From an uncultured Chloroflexota bacterium (GTDB taxonomy: Bacteria > Chloroflexota > UBA11872), in the NCBI GenBank assembly GCA_958296175.1, contig OY282448.1:62001-126000 (forward strand): a stretch of 64,000 nt of DNA. Reading direction: 5' to 3'. Positions 11,014 to 19,488 of the stretch are shown piece after piece (position 1 is the first letter of the stretch; each line of letters begins with the position of its first letter). The notes below the pieces were generated by a model. The model saw only the letters and a program-made list of their open reading frames with translations. It did not search any database and was not told where the DNA came from. The translations under genes and the position numbers were made by a program.

Positions 11014-11787
11014 ATGGTGGCGATGCAGTCTGGATCGGTCGTCTCGCGGCCAGTGGTGCGCGCGCTGGCCGCCGCGGCGCTGGCTGTGGTGGTTGCAGCT
11101 GCGGCGCTGGCGTGCGATTCCGGCGAGGAGACCCCTCTGCCGACCGTCGCGCCGGTGGTGGAGCTTCCGCCCTCGCCCACGCCGGTGCCCTTGCCGACCA
11201 ATACGCCCGCGCCAACGCCCACGCCCACGTTCGCCCCGCCGGAGCCCGCACCGCCGCCCGAGCCCACGCCCACACCAGCACCGGCGCCGGTACCGGAACC
11301 TACACCCACCCCGACGCCGGAACCTACGCCGCCGCCGCCGCCGCCCGAGCCGGCGCTGGTTCCCGCCGTGGGCGAGGTGATTCCCGACCTGGGTCTGAAC
11401 GTTCGCAACGCTCCCAGCACCGCCGACGGCGAGGTGCAATACGTCGCGCAGGCCGGCGACCAGCTGACGCTGACGGGGGAAACCGCCGAGGCCGACGGCA
11501 TCCAGTGGCATCGGCTGGACGACGGCAACTGGGTGCAAAGCCAGTACCTGAACATCTCGCAGGTCAGCACGGGCCAGCTCTCGCTGCGGGTTGGCGTGGT
11601 GCTCCCCGACATCGGCTTGAACGTGCGCGACGCGCCCAACACGCAGAGCAGCACGATCGCCTACGTGGCGCTGGCGGGCGACGAACTCACGCTGTCCGGC
11701 CAGACCGTGGAAGCCGAAGGGGTGGTCTGGTACGAGCTGGACGACGGCAACTGGGTGCAAGGCCAGTTCCTGGAGCTGCGCGGCTGA
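11014..11787 (+). CDS. Secreted SH3b-domain (putative lipo)protein
   Basis: The product has a signal sequence with a hydrophobic Ala/Val core and a Cys after residues ALA, so it may be lipidated, although the lipobox is imperfect. About 85 residues of Pro/Thr-rich linker follow, made of PTPTP- and PEP-like repeats. Two SH3b repeats follow, each with the pattern LGLNVRNAPST or IGLNVRDAPNT and ending DDGNWVQ(S/G)Q(Y/F)L. Such proteins bind cell-wall or surface polymers outside the cell. The start is uncertain between the ATGs at 11,014 and 11,023; the latter would begin MQSGSVVSRPVVRALA. It appears monocistronic. Confidence 0.8.
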   Translation: MVAMQSGSVVSRPVVRALAAAALAVVVAAAALACDSGEETPLPTVAPVVELPPSPTPVPLPTNTPAPTPTPTFAPPEPAPPPEPTPTPAPAPVPEPTPTPTPEPTPPPPPPEPALVPAVGEVIPDLGLNVRNAPSTADGEVQYVAQAGDQLTLTGETAEADGIQWHRLDDGNWVQSQYLNISQVSTGQLSLRVGVVLPDIGLNVRDAPNTQSSTIAYVALAGDELTLSGQTVEAEGVVWYELDDGNWVQGQFLELRG

Positions 11788-11829
11788 CGAGCGCGCGCGG
11801 CGGGGTTCGGTGAGCGGCGGCGGGGTTCG

Positions 11830-12015
11830 GTGAGCGGCGGCAGGGAGCGTCGCATCGAGCATCTGCGCAACATCGGGCCGGTCACCGCGGGGCGGCTGGC
11901 CGTCCTGGGCGTCCACATGGCGGCGGACCTGGACGCGCTGGCCGGCCGCGGCGATTCAGACGGGGGGCGGGCGTCCACGCCCCTCTGCTTCCCAGGGCGG
12001 CGGCAGACGGCCTAG
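11830..12015 (+). pseudogene. Short ORF resembling TfoX C-terminal/helix-hairpin-helix segment
   Basis: A GTG-initiated 61-codon frame reads RIEHLRNIGPVTAGRLAVLG near its start, which resembles the TfoX C-terminal domain (L-x-N-I-G-P followed by a second helix). The later part (STPLCFPGRRQTA) looks non-homologous, so this is probably a truncated remnant. The frame is preceded by a tandem pair of GGCGGGGTTCGGTGAGC units (11,798-11,840), and the GTG lies in the second copy. It may equally be a small intact gene. Confidence 0.35.
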
Positions 12016-12055
12016 ACTTGCCCGAGTGCGCGGCGCACGGCGGGGGGGCGGTGAG

Positions 12056-12259
12056 ATGGCGTTTCTGGGCAACCTGGTGCGCGGCATTCTGACCAGCGTC
12101 ATCACGCGCTACGCGTTCCTGTTCGTCTCGGCCGTGCTGCTGCCCTTCAGCCTGCGGCATCCGGTGCTGGCCGCAGCCGTGCTGGCGGTACTGGCCGCGG
12201 CGGGGTATCTGCTGTTCACCTACCAGCGCCAGGGCGGCGGCGGGGAGCGCAGGGACTGA
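12056..12259 (+). CDS. Small membrane protein (67 aa)
   Basis: The product has two predicted membrane segments: ITRYAFLFVSAVLLPFSL and LAAAVLAVLAAAGYLLFTY. Its short basic/Gly tail is probably cytosolic. GGTGAG lies just upstream of the ATG. No family is recognised. It converges with the RbsD/FucU gene, whose stop is only 7 bp away. Confidence 0.6.
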   Translation: MAFLGNLVRGILTSVITRYAFLFVSAVLLPFSLRHPVLAAAVLAVLAAAGYLLFTYQRQGGGGERRD

Positions 12260-12266
12260 GCGGCGG

Positions 12267-12692
12267 CTATAGCACGCCCTTTTTTAGGATCAGGTTGCCG
12301 TAAAGCCGCCGTTCGCCGGTGGCCGCGACCGCAAAGGCCTGGCGCGCGCGCTCGTAGAAGGCGAAGCGCTCCACACGCTCGAACTGCACGTCCGCGCCGT
12401 GCGCCCGCTGGGCGATCTGGCGGAAGTCGGCCACGATGGACGGCTCGGCGTCAGGGTCGCCCACCACGGCCATGACGGCGGCGGGCGCGTCTACGAAGTC
12501 GTCCAAGGGCAGCAGCGACAGGATCGCCTCGGCGGCGCGCGTGGCGGTGATTCCGTCCAGCCGCACCAGCCGCCGCGCGTTGGCCTCGGCGGGGAAGTTG
12601 GCATCCACGACGGCAATCTCATCGCCGTGCCCCATCGCCGCCAGCACCCGCAGCAGGTCCGGCCCCAGCAGCGGATCGATTCCCTTCAACAT
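12267..12692 (-). CDS. RbsD/FucU-family sugar mutarotase
   Basis: This 141-residue protein is of the RbsD/FucU family, which interconverts alpha and beta anomers of ribose or fucose. The N-terminus MLKGIDPLLGPDLLRVLAAM followed by GHGDEIAVVDANFP is the family hallmark, with the catalytic His in GHGD. The C-terminus ERRLYGNLILKKGV is also typical of FucU. The FucU branch is more likely than RbsD, but the sugar is not proven. It is divergent from the large membrane protein gene that follows. Confidence 0.88.
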   Translation of the reverse strand: MLKGIDPLLGPDLLRVLAAMGHGDEIAVVDANFPAEANARRLVRLDGITATRAAEAILSLLPLDDFVDAPAAVMAVVGDPDAEPSIVADFRQIAQRAHGADVQFERVERFAFYERARQAFAVAATGERRLYGNLILKKGVL

Positions 12693-12791
12693 GGCAGTAT
12701 CCCTTCACGCTCGCCTGGCCGCATGCTGGCACAGCGGCCGGCAGCCCGAGGGATTCCGCACGCGGCCTTCGCCCGCGGAGCGTCCGTTGCA

Positions 12792-15116
12792 ATGCTCCAG
12801 AAGCAGCGGGGGCAGAACCCGCCTGGACGCTGCCGCAGCGCACGCAGACGCGGCGGAGCGAGGATTTGGGGGGCGCGTCATGCTCATGCCTGGCGCGCGG
12901 TTGGTGGTATCGTTACGCCGCAGACGGCCTTCTGGATACATTCCTCGATCTCTCGGTCAATCGCTCGGCCGCGCACGGCTTGGCGCGGCTGGCTTCCATA
13001 CGCCGTACTTATCGCCGTCCCGCTGCTGCTGTACGCGCCGATGCTGGTCTACTCGCTGACCACGCCCTTCAGCCTGGTCGACGACTATCACGACTGGGGA
13101 GTCACCCGCATCTTCGACAGCCCGGACGTCTTCATCCGTTGGATCGACTTACAGTTCCGTTGGGATATGCGTCTGGACCCGAATAGATACCGTCCGTTGT
13201 GGCACTTCAACACCGCCGTGATATGGAACGTCTTCGGCCCCACGCCGTGGCCGCATCACTTGCTCCGATGGGTGATCCATTTTGGCGCCGCGGCAATGTT
13301 TGCCGCCGCGTTTCTCTCTGTTTCCAAGGCCGAGCGGCCCGCGGCGTCCAAGCTCAGCGTGATCCTATCCCTGTCCGTCCTGGGCTATCTCTTGCTCTTC
13401 TTTCCCAATCAGCCAGCTGCGCCGCTGGGCGCCACGGAAAAGTACACCGTCTTCTTCCTGGGCCTCTGCACCTGGATGGCCGCCCTGACGCTCGCCCGTC
13501 ACGACCGGGAATCAACGGCCCGCGCAACACGCCTGACCTACGGCCTGTTCTTCCTCGGCTATCTCGGCCTCGCCGTGTCCAAAGAGACGAACCTCGCCGT
13601 CATGCTCTGGTTGCTGGCGGCGTACTTTGCCTACGTCGTGATCATCGCTCCACACTTCCGGCGGAGACGACTGCAGGTCTCGGGGAGCGCCCGACGCAAC
13701 CAGCCCACCGCATCCATTCGCCCCCCCCTCTCGAATTATGTCGAGCTCCCGCGCACGCTCGCACTTCTGGGCGGTTTGCCGCTCGTCCTGGTCTTCGCTT
13801 ACACGCTGGCCAAGGTGTACGGCGTCTGGAGCTTCCAAAGCTACGGCATGTCGCCGATAACGCCGAATCTCGTTCGGGACAACGCCGGCTGGATTCTTCG
13901 AGAACTCTTTCAGCTCGACACCTCCCTCGTCATCACCCTCGGTCTGGCCGCCCTCTCGGTGGCGCTGCTGCTCGCTCTTGCCGCCAATGCCGCCGCGCGT
14001 CGATTCGACCCTGCGTTCGTCTTCGTCATTTTTCTTCTCGGTCTATTCGTCAGTATGTTTCTCATCTTCTGCACGTCCTGGAGTCAGGCTCTGCGCTACT
14101 GGTATCCCCTCGTCCCCGTGTTTGCCATACTGTTGGCCTGGGCAACATCGTTCGTCTTCCAATTCGCCGCGCACCTGCGCCGGCGTCTGTCCGTCCGCTC
14201 GGGCCGCGCCTCCATCCTTGCCCATCCCATATTCAATCCAGAACGCGCAGCGGCAGTTCTGCTTGGTGTCTTCGTCGTGTTCTTCACCGTTAGCAACTAC
14301 TTCAACTTCCTCATGCAAACCGTGGTGCAGCACCGCGCGCGCCATGCGGACGCCGACGTCTTGACCGAAATTACGCAGCTGCACGACCAGGGTCAATACG
14401 TCCAGCTCTGGCGCGAGAAACCGCCGCCACCATTACCGCCTCGACGACTCTCTAAAAAACTCGCGGATTACTTTCATGAATTCCTGCCCTACTTCTACGG
14501 CGGCACGTATGACATCCATACGTCCGCACCGACCGAACCCGGACGGCTGCATTACGTCGTCCGAGCTACGCCTGCCGACGCGTCGCAGTATTCCCACGCG
14601 CTGCCGAACGATTATTGGCCCCTCGCCTTCGCGCAACGCGCCGCCGCCCTCTTCCAGGCCGGACGGCCCTACTGGCGCATCAACGACATCACCGGCATAC
14701 CGATATGGCACGTGTACGCCAGCGACGGGCGCACGTTGTGGAGCAACGGGCAGGAGTTTCGGCGCCTCATCGAAAGCGCAGGCGCGCCGGTCGTCCGCGG
14801 GGTCTTCGACGTCTATACCGCCGACGGCCTTCTGGTCTATCGGAAAGAGTCGTGCACGACCGCGGACACCGAGGCGGCCTTCTTCCTGCACGTCACTCCG
14901 CTCGACCCGGCCGACCTGCCGCGCGAGCGGCGGCCGCACGGCTTCGACAACCTGGACTTCCGATTCGATCAGCGCGGCGTGCGCCTGGGCGGGGCGTGCG
15001 TTGCGACGGTTCCGCTGCCGGCGTACCCCGCCGCCAGCCTGCGGACCGGCCAGTACGTCCCCGGCGAGGGCAGCGTCTGGGAGGGCGAGGCCGCCGTCCG
15101 GACGGCGGCGCCCTGA
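12792..15116 (+). CDS. Polytopic membrane protein, paralogue A (glycosyltransferase-like)
   Basis: This is a large integral membrane protein of about 774 residues. From 12,988 on there are roughly ten hydrophobic segments (for example WLPYAVLIAVPLLLYAPMLV), then a soluble C-terminal region of about 250 residues. That region contains QEFRRLIESAGAPVVRGVFD, FFLHVTPLDPADLP, HGFDNLDFRFD and VPLPAYPAASLRTGQYVPG. The overall plan resembles GT-C-fold (DUF2029/GT39-like) membrane glycosyltransferases, but I see no decisive active-site motif. The start is uncertain: the ATG at 12,792 is the nearest in-frame one, and there is no in-frame ATG, GTG or TTG close to the first membrane helix. It is nearly identical to the gene at 24.1-26.4 kb. 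Confidence 0.75.
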   Translation: MLQKQRGQNPPGRCRSARRRGGARIWGARHAHAWRAVGGIVTPQTAFWIHSSISRSIARPRTAWRGWLPYAVLIAVPLLLYAPMLVYSLTTPFSLVDDYHDWGVTRIFDSPDVFIRWIDLQFRWDMRLDPNRYRPLWHFNTAVIWNVFGPTPWPHHLLRWVIHFGAAAMFAAAFLSVSKAERPAASKLSVILSLSVLGYLLLFFPNQPAAPLGATEKYTVFFLGLCTWMAALTLARHDRESTARATRLTYGLFFLGYLGLAVSKETNLAVMLWLLAAYFAYVVIIAPHFRRRRLQVSGSARRNQPTASIRPPLSNYVELPRTLALLGGLPLVLVFAYTLAKVYGVWSFQSYGMSPITPNLVRDNAGWILRELFQLDTSLVITLGLAALSVALLLALAANAAARRFDPAFVFVIFLLGLFVSMFLIFCTSWSQALRYWYPLVPVFAILLAWATSFVFQFAAHLRRRLSVRSGRASILAHPIFNPERAAAVLLGVFVVFFTVSNYFNFLMQTVVQHRARHADADVLTEITQLHDQGQYVQLWREKPPPPLPPRRLSKKLADYFHEFLPYFYGGTYDIHTSAPTEPGRLHYVVRATPADASQYSHALPNDYWPLAFAQRAAALFQAGRPYWRINDITGIPIWHVYASDGRTLWSNGQEFRRLIESAGAPVVRGVFDVYTADGLLVYRKESCTTADTEAAFFLHVTPLDPADLPRERRPHGFDNLDFRFDQRGVRLGGACVATVPLPAYPAASLRTGQYVPGEGSVWEGEAAVRTAAP

Positions 15117-15195
15117 CGGGTGACCCGCTCGGGACGGATTCGCGCCGGCGCCGCGCTAAGCTTGGGCGAACGCCGTCGCCGCGAGACGCCGATGC
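12874..15195 (+). repeat. Long direct repeat, copy A (2.3 kb)
   Basis: This segment is highly similar to 24,149-26,430 in the same orientation. Similarity starts at GGCGCGTC(A/G)TGCTCATGCC, runs through the membrane protein gene and continues about 75 bp past its stop (ACGGGTGACCCGCTCGGGAC). The two copies differ by substitutions and small indels in a few loops, for example after the second membrane helix. Confidence 0.85.
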
Positions 15196-15980
15196 CTGCG
15201 CCTGCCGACTATGCCGAGCTGGTTGCGCGGGTGGCTGCGGCGTCCACGGCGGAGGGACTGACGCTGACCCGGCGCCCGATCGACGAGCTGGGGCTAGATC
15301 TGCTGCGTGTGGACGTGGCCGCGCAGACGGCGGATGCGGCGCGCGTGGGGCTGTTTGCGGGGGTGCACGGCGACGAACCCGCCGGCGTGGCCGCGGCGCT
15401 GGAGTTCCTGGAGGAGCGGCGCTGGACGCGGCATCCGTCCGTGGCCTTCAGCGTCTTTCCCTGTCTGAATCCCACCGGCTTCACGCTGGGCACGCGCGAG
15501 AACGCGGACGGCGTGGACATCAACCGGCAGTACGACCGCGACGACACGCCGGAGACGCGCACGCTGCGGGCCATGGTGAAGCACGACGCCTTCGACGCCT
15601 TCATCGACGCGCACGAGGACCCGGACGAAGACGGGTTCTACGTATACGCCTTCCTGGAAGACCCCGCCTGGCACCCGTCGATAGTGCAGGCCGTGGCCGA
15701 GCGCGGGCCGGTGACCGGCAAGGCCGAGGTGGACGAGACGCCGGTGGAGGCGGGGCTTATTTCGGTGGGCGAGGGCCGCACGCAGGCCGAAGCGTTTCAG
15801 GAATACATGCAGGGCGGCGACTGGCCGCTGCCGTTCTATCTGTACTCGCGCGGCATGCGGTCGGGCATGACCACCGAGACGCCGGGGCAGATCGACCTGG
15901 CCACGCGCGTGGCCATGCAGCATGCGGCGCGCGCGCGGCTGCTGGAGCTGCTGGCGGCCGCCCGACGAAAGGGCGCCTGA
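15192..15980 (+). CDS. Succinylglutamate desuccinylase/aspartoacylase-like M14-family protein
   Basis: This 262-residue zinc-dependent carboxypeptidase-like protein is of the AstE/ASPA (M14) superfamily. The zinc site is visible as GVHGDEPAG (His and Glu, near residue 57) and IDAHEDPDED (His). NPTGFTLGTRENADGVDINR is the typical substrate-pocket segment. It is expected to hydrolyse an amide bond in an N-acyl amino acid or a peptide-like substrate. The ATG at 15,192 is chosen; a GTG at 15,120 would add residues without homology. Confidence 0.85.
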   Translation: MPAPADYAELVARVAAASTAEGLTLTRRPIDELGLDLLRVDVAAQTADAARVGLFAGVHGDEPAGVAAALEFLEERRWTRHPSVAFSVFPCLNPTGFTLGTRENADGVDINRQYDRDDTPETRTLRAMVKHDAFDAFIDAHEDPDEDGFYVYAFLEDPAWHPSIVQAVAERGPVTGKAEVDETPVEAGLISVGEGRTQAEAFQEYMQGGDWPLPFYLYSRGMRSGMTTETPGQIDLATRVAMQHAARARLLELLAAARRKGA

Positions 15981-16052
15981 AGTGCGCGCACCCAGCGCGG
16001 GGAGCGTCGGAACGCGCCGCGCCGCGCCGCCGCTTCCAACGGAGGCTGCCGT

Positions 16053-16964
16053 ATGACCGCCAGCCGCATGCCCGTCATCGACGTGCACATGCACGTGGGC
16101 GCTTACGAACCGCAGGACTGGATGCCCGGCATGCTGCCCGTCTCGAACCGGGGGCAAAGCCCGCGCGACATGCTGCGCTGCATGGACGCGGCCGGGGTGG
16201 ACATGGCCGTCATGCACACGTGCGACGTGTGGGGCATGCGCTACGCCGCGCGCATGCTGCGCGAGCACGGGGAGCGCTTCATCGGCGTCTGCAAGGTGGA
16301 CGGCGGCACGGCGCACTTGCGCACGGCGCTGGACGCCATCCCGCGGCACGTGGACGAGGAAGGGTTCCGCGGGCTGTACTTCGACCCCTGGCCGCCGGCG
16401 CTGGACGCCTTCCGCAACTTCCACGCGCCGACCTACCGCCCGCTCTGGGACCTGGTGCAGGCGCTGCGGCTGCCCGTGTGCGTGGTGTCCTATGGGACCG
16501 ACTCGCCGGACCTGTTCGCGGGGCTGGTCGGCCTGCTGGACCGCTATCCCGACCTGACGGTGACGGTGGTGCACGGGCTGTACGTGGGGCGCAAGACGCC
16601 GCCGGGTCTGATCGACGCGGACGGCCGCGTGCACGTCGAGCCGTCCATCGTCGAGCTGGTGCGGGACTGCGACGTGTACCTGGAAATCCTGGCCGGCTAT
16701 CCTGGGGCCTGGTTCGGACCCGACGACGCGGTGCTGCAATGTCTGTACAATACGTTTGGGCCGCGCAAGCTGTTGTGGGGGTCGGAATTCACCAAAGCCA
16801 ACGCGCTCAGCCAGGAGCAGGCACGCTCGCCGACGTTCTACGCGCGGCAGGTGGGCTACCTGCGCGACCACTGCCCGTACATCCCGGCCGCCGACCGCGC
16901 CTGGATTCTGGGCGGCAACGCGGCGCGCATTTACGGCGCGGGGCCGCTGCCGGCCGATGAATGA
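16053..16964 (+). CDS. Amidohydrolase-2 family protein
   Basis: This 303-residue TIM-barrel metal-dependent hydrolase belongs to the amidohydrolase_2 family (ACMSD-like). The N-terminal metal motif is VIDVHMHVG. The HxH residues, a His in TVVHGLYVG and the C-terminal WGSEFTKAN give the expected layout, although the usual final Asp appears as Glu in GSEF. Related proteins decarboxylate or hydrolyse aromatic or lactone substrates; the substrate is unknown here. GGAGG lies 7 bp before the ATG. It overlaps the next gene by 8 bp. Confidence 0.87.
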   Translation: MTASRMPVIDVHMHVGAYEPQDWMPGMLPVSNRGQSPRDMLRCMDAAGVDMAVMHTCDVWGMRYAARMLREHGERFIGVCKVDGGTAHLRTALDAIPRHVDEEGFRGLYFDPWPPALDAFRNFHAPTYRPLWDLVQALRLPVCVVSYGTDSPDLFAGLVGLLDRYPDLTVTVVHGLYVGRKTPPGLIDADGRVHVEPSIVELVRDCDVYLEILAGYPGAWFGPDDAVLQCLYNTFGPRKLLWGSEFTKANALSQEQARSPTFYARQVGYLRDHCPYIPAADRAWILGGNAARIYGAGPLPADE

Positions 16965-17349
16965 CGGAGACTCGCTGACGCGCATGATCCTGCGAACCGC
17001 GCTCTTTTCGCTCTGGCTGCCGCTGGCGGTGCTGGCGGTGACGCTCGTGCGCTTGCAACGGCTGCCGGCGGGCGGCGACGCCGTCATGCTCCTGGCGCTG
17101 CTCTGGCCGACGGCGGTTCCGCTGACGCTGGCCGTGCTGCTGTTGCACCGCCGCACGCGCGTGACCGCCTACGCCTGCGCCGTGGTGTTCGGGTTGCTGT
17201 CGGTGTATGCCACCATCGTCGGCGGGCTGTTCGGGCCGCCGTTCGTCGTGATTTACGTCGCCGTGGTGTCGCTGCCGGCCTGGATTGCGCTTGGGATCGT
17301 CGGGCTGGTGCACCGCAGCCGCAGAAATCCGGACATGACGAGCGTCTGA
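16957..17349 (+). CDS. Small polytopic membrane protein (130 aa)
   Basis: The product has four predicted membrane segments, including TALFSLWLPLAVLAVTLV, AVMLLALLWPTAVPLTLAVL and VVIYVAVVSLPAWIALGIV, with a basic C-terminal tail. No family is recognised. Its start overlaps the end of the amidohydrolase gene by 8 bp, so it is translationally coupled to it. A strong hairpin about 100 bp downstream probably ends the transcript. Confidence 0.65.
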   Translation: MNDGDSLTRMILRTALFSLWLPLAVLAVTLVRLQRLPAGGDAVMLLALLWPTAVPLTLAVLLLHRRTRVTAYACAVVFGLLSVYATIVGGLFGPPFVVIYVAVVSLPAWIALGIVGLVHRSRRNPDMTSV

Positions 17350-17448
17350 CGCCTGCGGCCTGCGGCGTCAGACGTGACCGCGCAGCCGGTTCTCCACCCT
17401 CGAATCGACGCGCGGGGAGCGGTGCCAGCTCGGCCGAAGAACATCAGA

Positions 17449-17480
17449 GCGGCGGGCGGGGCGTCTGCCCCGCCCGCCGC
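17449..17480. terminator. Strong bidirectional hairpin terminator candidate
   Basis: The perfect 14 bp stem GCGGCGGGCGGGGC / GCCCCGCCCGCCGC encloses the loop GTCT. On the plus strand it is followed by a pyrimidine-rich TTCCTCTTCT. It lies between two convergent genes (17,349 plus strand and 17,497 minus strand), where a shared terminator is expected. Confidence 0.7.
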
Positions 17481-17496
17481 TTCCTCTTCTCCGCCG

Positions 17497-17664
17497 CTAC
17501 CCCAGCAGAACCAGGATCAACATCACCGCGGCCATAACGCCAATCCCGATGGCGGCGACGCCGATGGCCCAAGCGGTCGTCACGGCTTCCTTTCGCAGGA
17601 TGGCGAAGCCAACGATTGGCGCTCCGACGGCCACGATCACGAACAGGAGGAGAGGGTTCATCAT
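17497..17664 (-). CDS. Small two-helix membrane protein (55 aa)
   Basis: The product begins MMNPLLLFVIVAVGAPIVGF and has a second hydrophobic segment near its C-terminus (IGIGVMAAVMLILVLLG). It may act as a small membrane subunit or a stress peptide; no family is recognised. It follows a 46-codon frame with a strong ribosome binding site by 10 bp, so the two could form a mini-operon. The ATG at 17,661 is an alternative start. Confidence 0.55.
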   Translation of the reverse strand: MMNPLLLFVIVAVGAPIVGFAILRKEAVTTAWAIGVAAIGIGVMAAVMLILVLLG

Positions 17665-17674
17665 GATGACTGTC

Positions 17675-17815
17675 TCACGTCTGAGTCCCAGCTGCCGAGT
17701 TCGCCAGTCGCCAGGACCTTCTTCGTGACCCACGCGACTCGGCAACCGATGCCGCAAAACCTACCCTCGCCGCGGTTCGCGGCGTGCGAATGGCTGCGGC
17801 CGCCTTATTCGTCAT
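17675..17815 (-). CDS. Possible small basic peptide (46 aa)
   Basis: This short frame starts MTNKAAAAIRTP and is Ala/Arg-rich. The argument for it is the strong Shine-Dalgarno sequence AGGAGGT placed 5-6 bp before its ATG, the best in this neighbourhood. The amino acid composition is not convincing and no family is recognised. It may be a leader peptide for the membrane protein that follows 10 bp downstream. Confidence 0.35.
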   Translation of the reverse strand: MTNKAAAAIRTPRTAARVGFAASVAESRGSRRRSWRLANSAAGTQT

Positions 17816-17956
17816 TTCCAACCTCCTGGCGGTTGGGTCACGACGACGTTGTCGCTCTATCCATCGATAGCACAGAAATCGAGAGCTGTCAGCCACGTCA
17901 GCGTCTACGTGCGTCCCTCTTGGCTCCGGCCAAGCCGCGGGCGCTTCGCACGGGCC

Positions 17957-19351
17957 TCAGAAGATGTCTTCGGGATCCGGCGGCCGGCGCAGGTGGTGGT
18001 CGGTCGCCTGTTGAAAGGCGTGGCCGACGCGCAGCACCGTGGCGTCGTCGAACATGCGGCCCACGATCTGCAGGCCGGCAGGCAGGCCGTCCACGAACCC
18101 CATGGGTACCACGAGCGCCGGATGCCGCGAGGCGTTGAACAACGAGGCGTGCAGCGTGTCGTTGGCGCGGGGGTCGAAGGGCTGGATGGGTTCCGCCGGG
18201 TAGGGATAGGCCGGGCTCAGCAGGACGTCGCGCGAGGTCAGGGCCGCGGACACCGCGGCCTGGATGGCCGCGCGCGCCTCCAGCCCCTGGATATAGTCCA
18301 TGGCGGAGGCGCCCGAGCCCACCGCCAGGCGGTCGCGGATGGGCGCCGCGATGGAGCTGAAGTCGCCGCCGAACATGGCGTGGACGCTCACGTAGCCCTG
18401 GGAACGCGAGGCCACCTGCGCGCCTTTGGGGTTCAGGTCGGCAGGCAGCGCCCAGGCGTCGAGCGACACGCCCAGGCCCTCGAGCGCCGCCAGCGCCTGC
18501 CGAAACAGCGCGCGAATCCCTGGCTGCGCGTCGTCCGCAAAGTCCTGAATCACCCCGGCGGCCAGACCGCCCACGTCATGGCCGATTCCGGCCGCGTAAG
18601 CCCCGGCGGGCCGCGGCAGCGCGTCGGGGTCCTGCGGGTCTGGCCCGGCGATGGTTTCCAGCAGCAGGGCGCAGTCGGCCGCCGAGCGCGCCAGGGGGCC
18701 AATGTGGTCGTAGCTGCGCACCAGCGGGCGCGCGCCCGTGCGGCCCACCAGCCCGAAGGTGGGCTTGAGGCCGCTGACGCCGCTCATGTGCGCCGGAATC
18801 CTGACCGACCCGCCCGTGTCGGTGCCCAGCGCGGCCGGGGCCATGCCCGCGGCCACGGCGGCCGCCGAGCCGCCGGAGGACCCGCCGGGATGGCGCGTCG
18901 AATCCCAGGGGTTGCGCGTGGGGCCGAAGTGGGGGTTGTCGGTGGTGATGCCGCGCGCCAGCTCGTGCGTGTTGGTCTTGCCCAGAATCACGGCCCCGGC
19001 CGCGCGCAGGCGCCGCACCACGTGCGCGTCGGCGGCGGGGACGTGGGCGCGGTACCTGGCCGACCCGTAGGCCGTGGGCGTGCCGGCGGTGTCGATGACG
19101 TCTTTCACCGCCGCGGGAACGCCGTCCAGCGGCCCGAGCCGCCGGCGCGCCGCCGTGCGCGCGTCGGACGCCTGGGCCTCGGCCAGCGCCGACGCAGCCA
19201 TGACCTGCACGTAAGCGTTGACGGCGGGGTCGAGCCGCTCGATGCGCGCCAGCAGGGCCTCCGTCAGCTCCAGCGAGGTCAGACTGCCGCCGGCGAGCGC
19301 GGCGGCGGCCTCGCCGAGGCCGAGCCAGGCGGGCGGGCGGGCGTCGGGCAT
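17957..19351 (-). CDS. Amidase (amidase signature family)
   Basis: This 464-residue protein has the amidase-signature fold with a Ser-cisSer-Lys triad. The Lys lies in PAAVKDVIDTAG, the cis-Ser in HPGGSSGGSAAAV, and the nucleophile Ser in LGTDTGGSVRIPAH. The length and the C-terminal FNASRHPALVVPMGFVDGLP fit the GatA/AtzF-type branch. It is not obviously GatA: no gatB or gatC gene lies nearby, so it more likely hydrolyses a small amide in catabolism. It is divergent from the phytanoyl-CoA dioxygenase gene, with about 140 bp between them. Confidence 0.92.
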   Translation of the reverse strand: MPDARPPAWLGLGEAAAALAGGSLTSLELTEALLARIERLDPAVNAYVQVMAASALAEAQASDARTAARRRLGPLDGVPAAVKDVIDTAGTPTAYGSARYRAHVPAADAHVVRRLRAAGAVILGKTNTHELARGITTDNPHFGPTRNPWDSTRHPGGSSGGSAAAVAAGMAPAALGTDTGGSVRIPAHMSGVSGLKPTFGLVGRTGARPLVRSYDHIGPLARSAADCALLLETIAGPDPQDPDALPRPAGAYAAGIGHDVGGLAAGVIQDFADDAQPGIRALFRQALAALEGLGVSLDAWALPADLNPKGAQVASRSQGYVSVHAMFGGDFSSIAAPIRDRLAVGSGASAMDYIQGLEARAAIQAAVSAALTSRDVLLSPAYPYPAEPIQPFDPRANDTLHASLFNASRHPALVVPMGFVDGLPAGLQIVGRMFDDATVLRVGHAFQQATDHHLRRPPDPEDIF

Positions 19352-19488
19352 GGCGGCTCTCCGCGGTCGTTCGGGACGTGGCGCGGTTCACCGTAGCAGC
19401 TTGGCCAGCGCGGCCAGCGGCCAGGGATACGCGGGCGGCGCGTTGTGCCAGAATCTGCCCACGGGCGCTTCCACCAGCAGGTGACGCG

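Noticed and set aside
17675-17896. A 73-codon minus-strand frame extending upstream of the 46-codon peptide
   Set aside because: The extension before 17,815 has no ribosome binding site, and the strong AGGAGGT supports the shorter start.
17957-19351. Amidase considered as GatA of the tRNA-dependent amidotransferase
   Set aside because: No gatB or gatC gene is nearby; the amidase-signature residues alone do not separate GatA from catabolic amidases.
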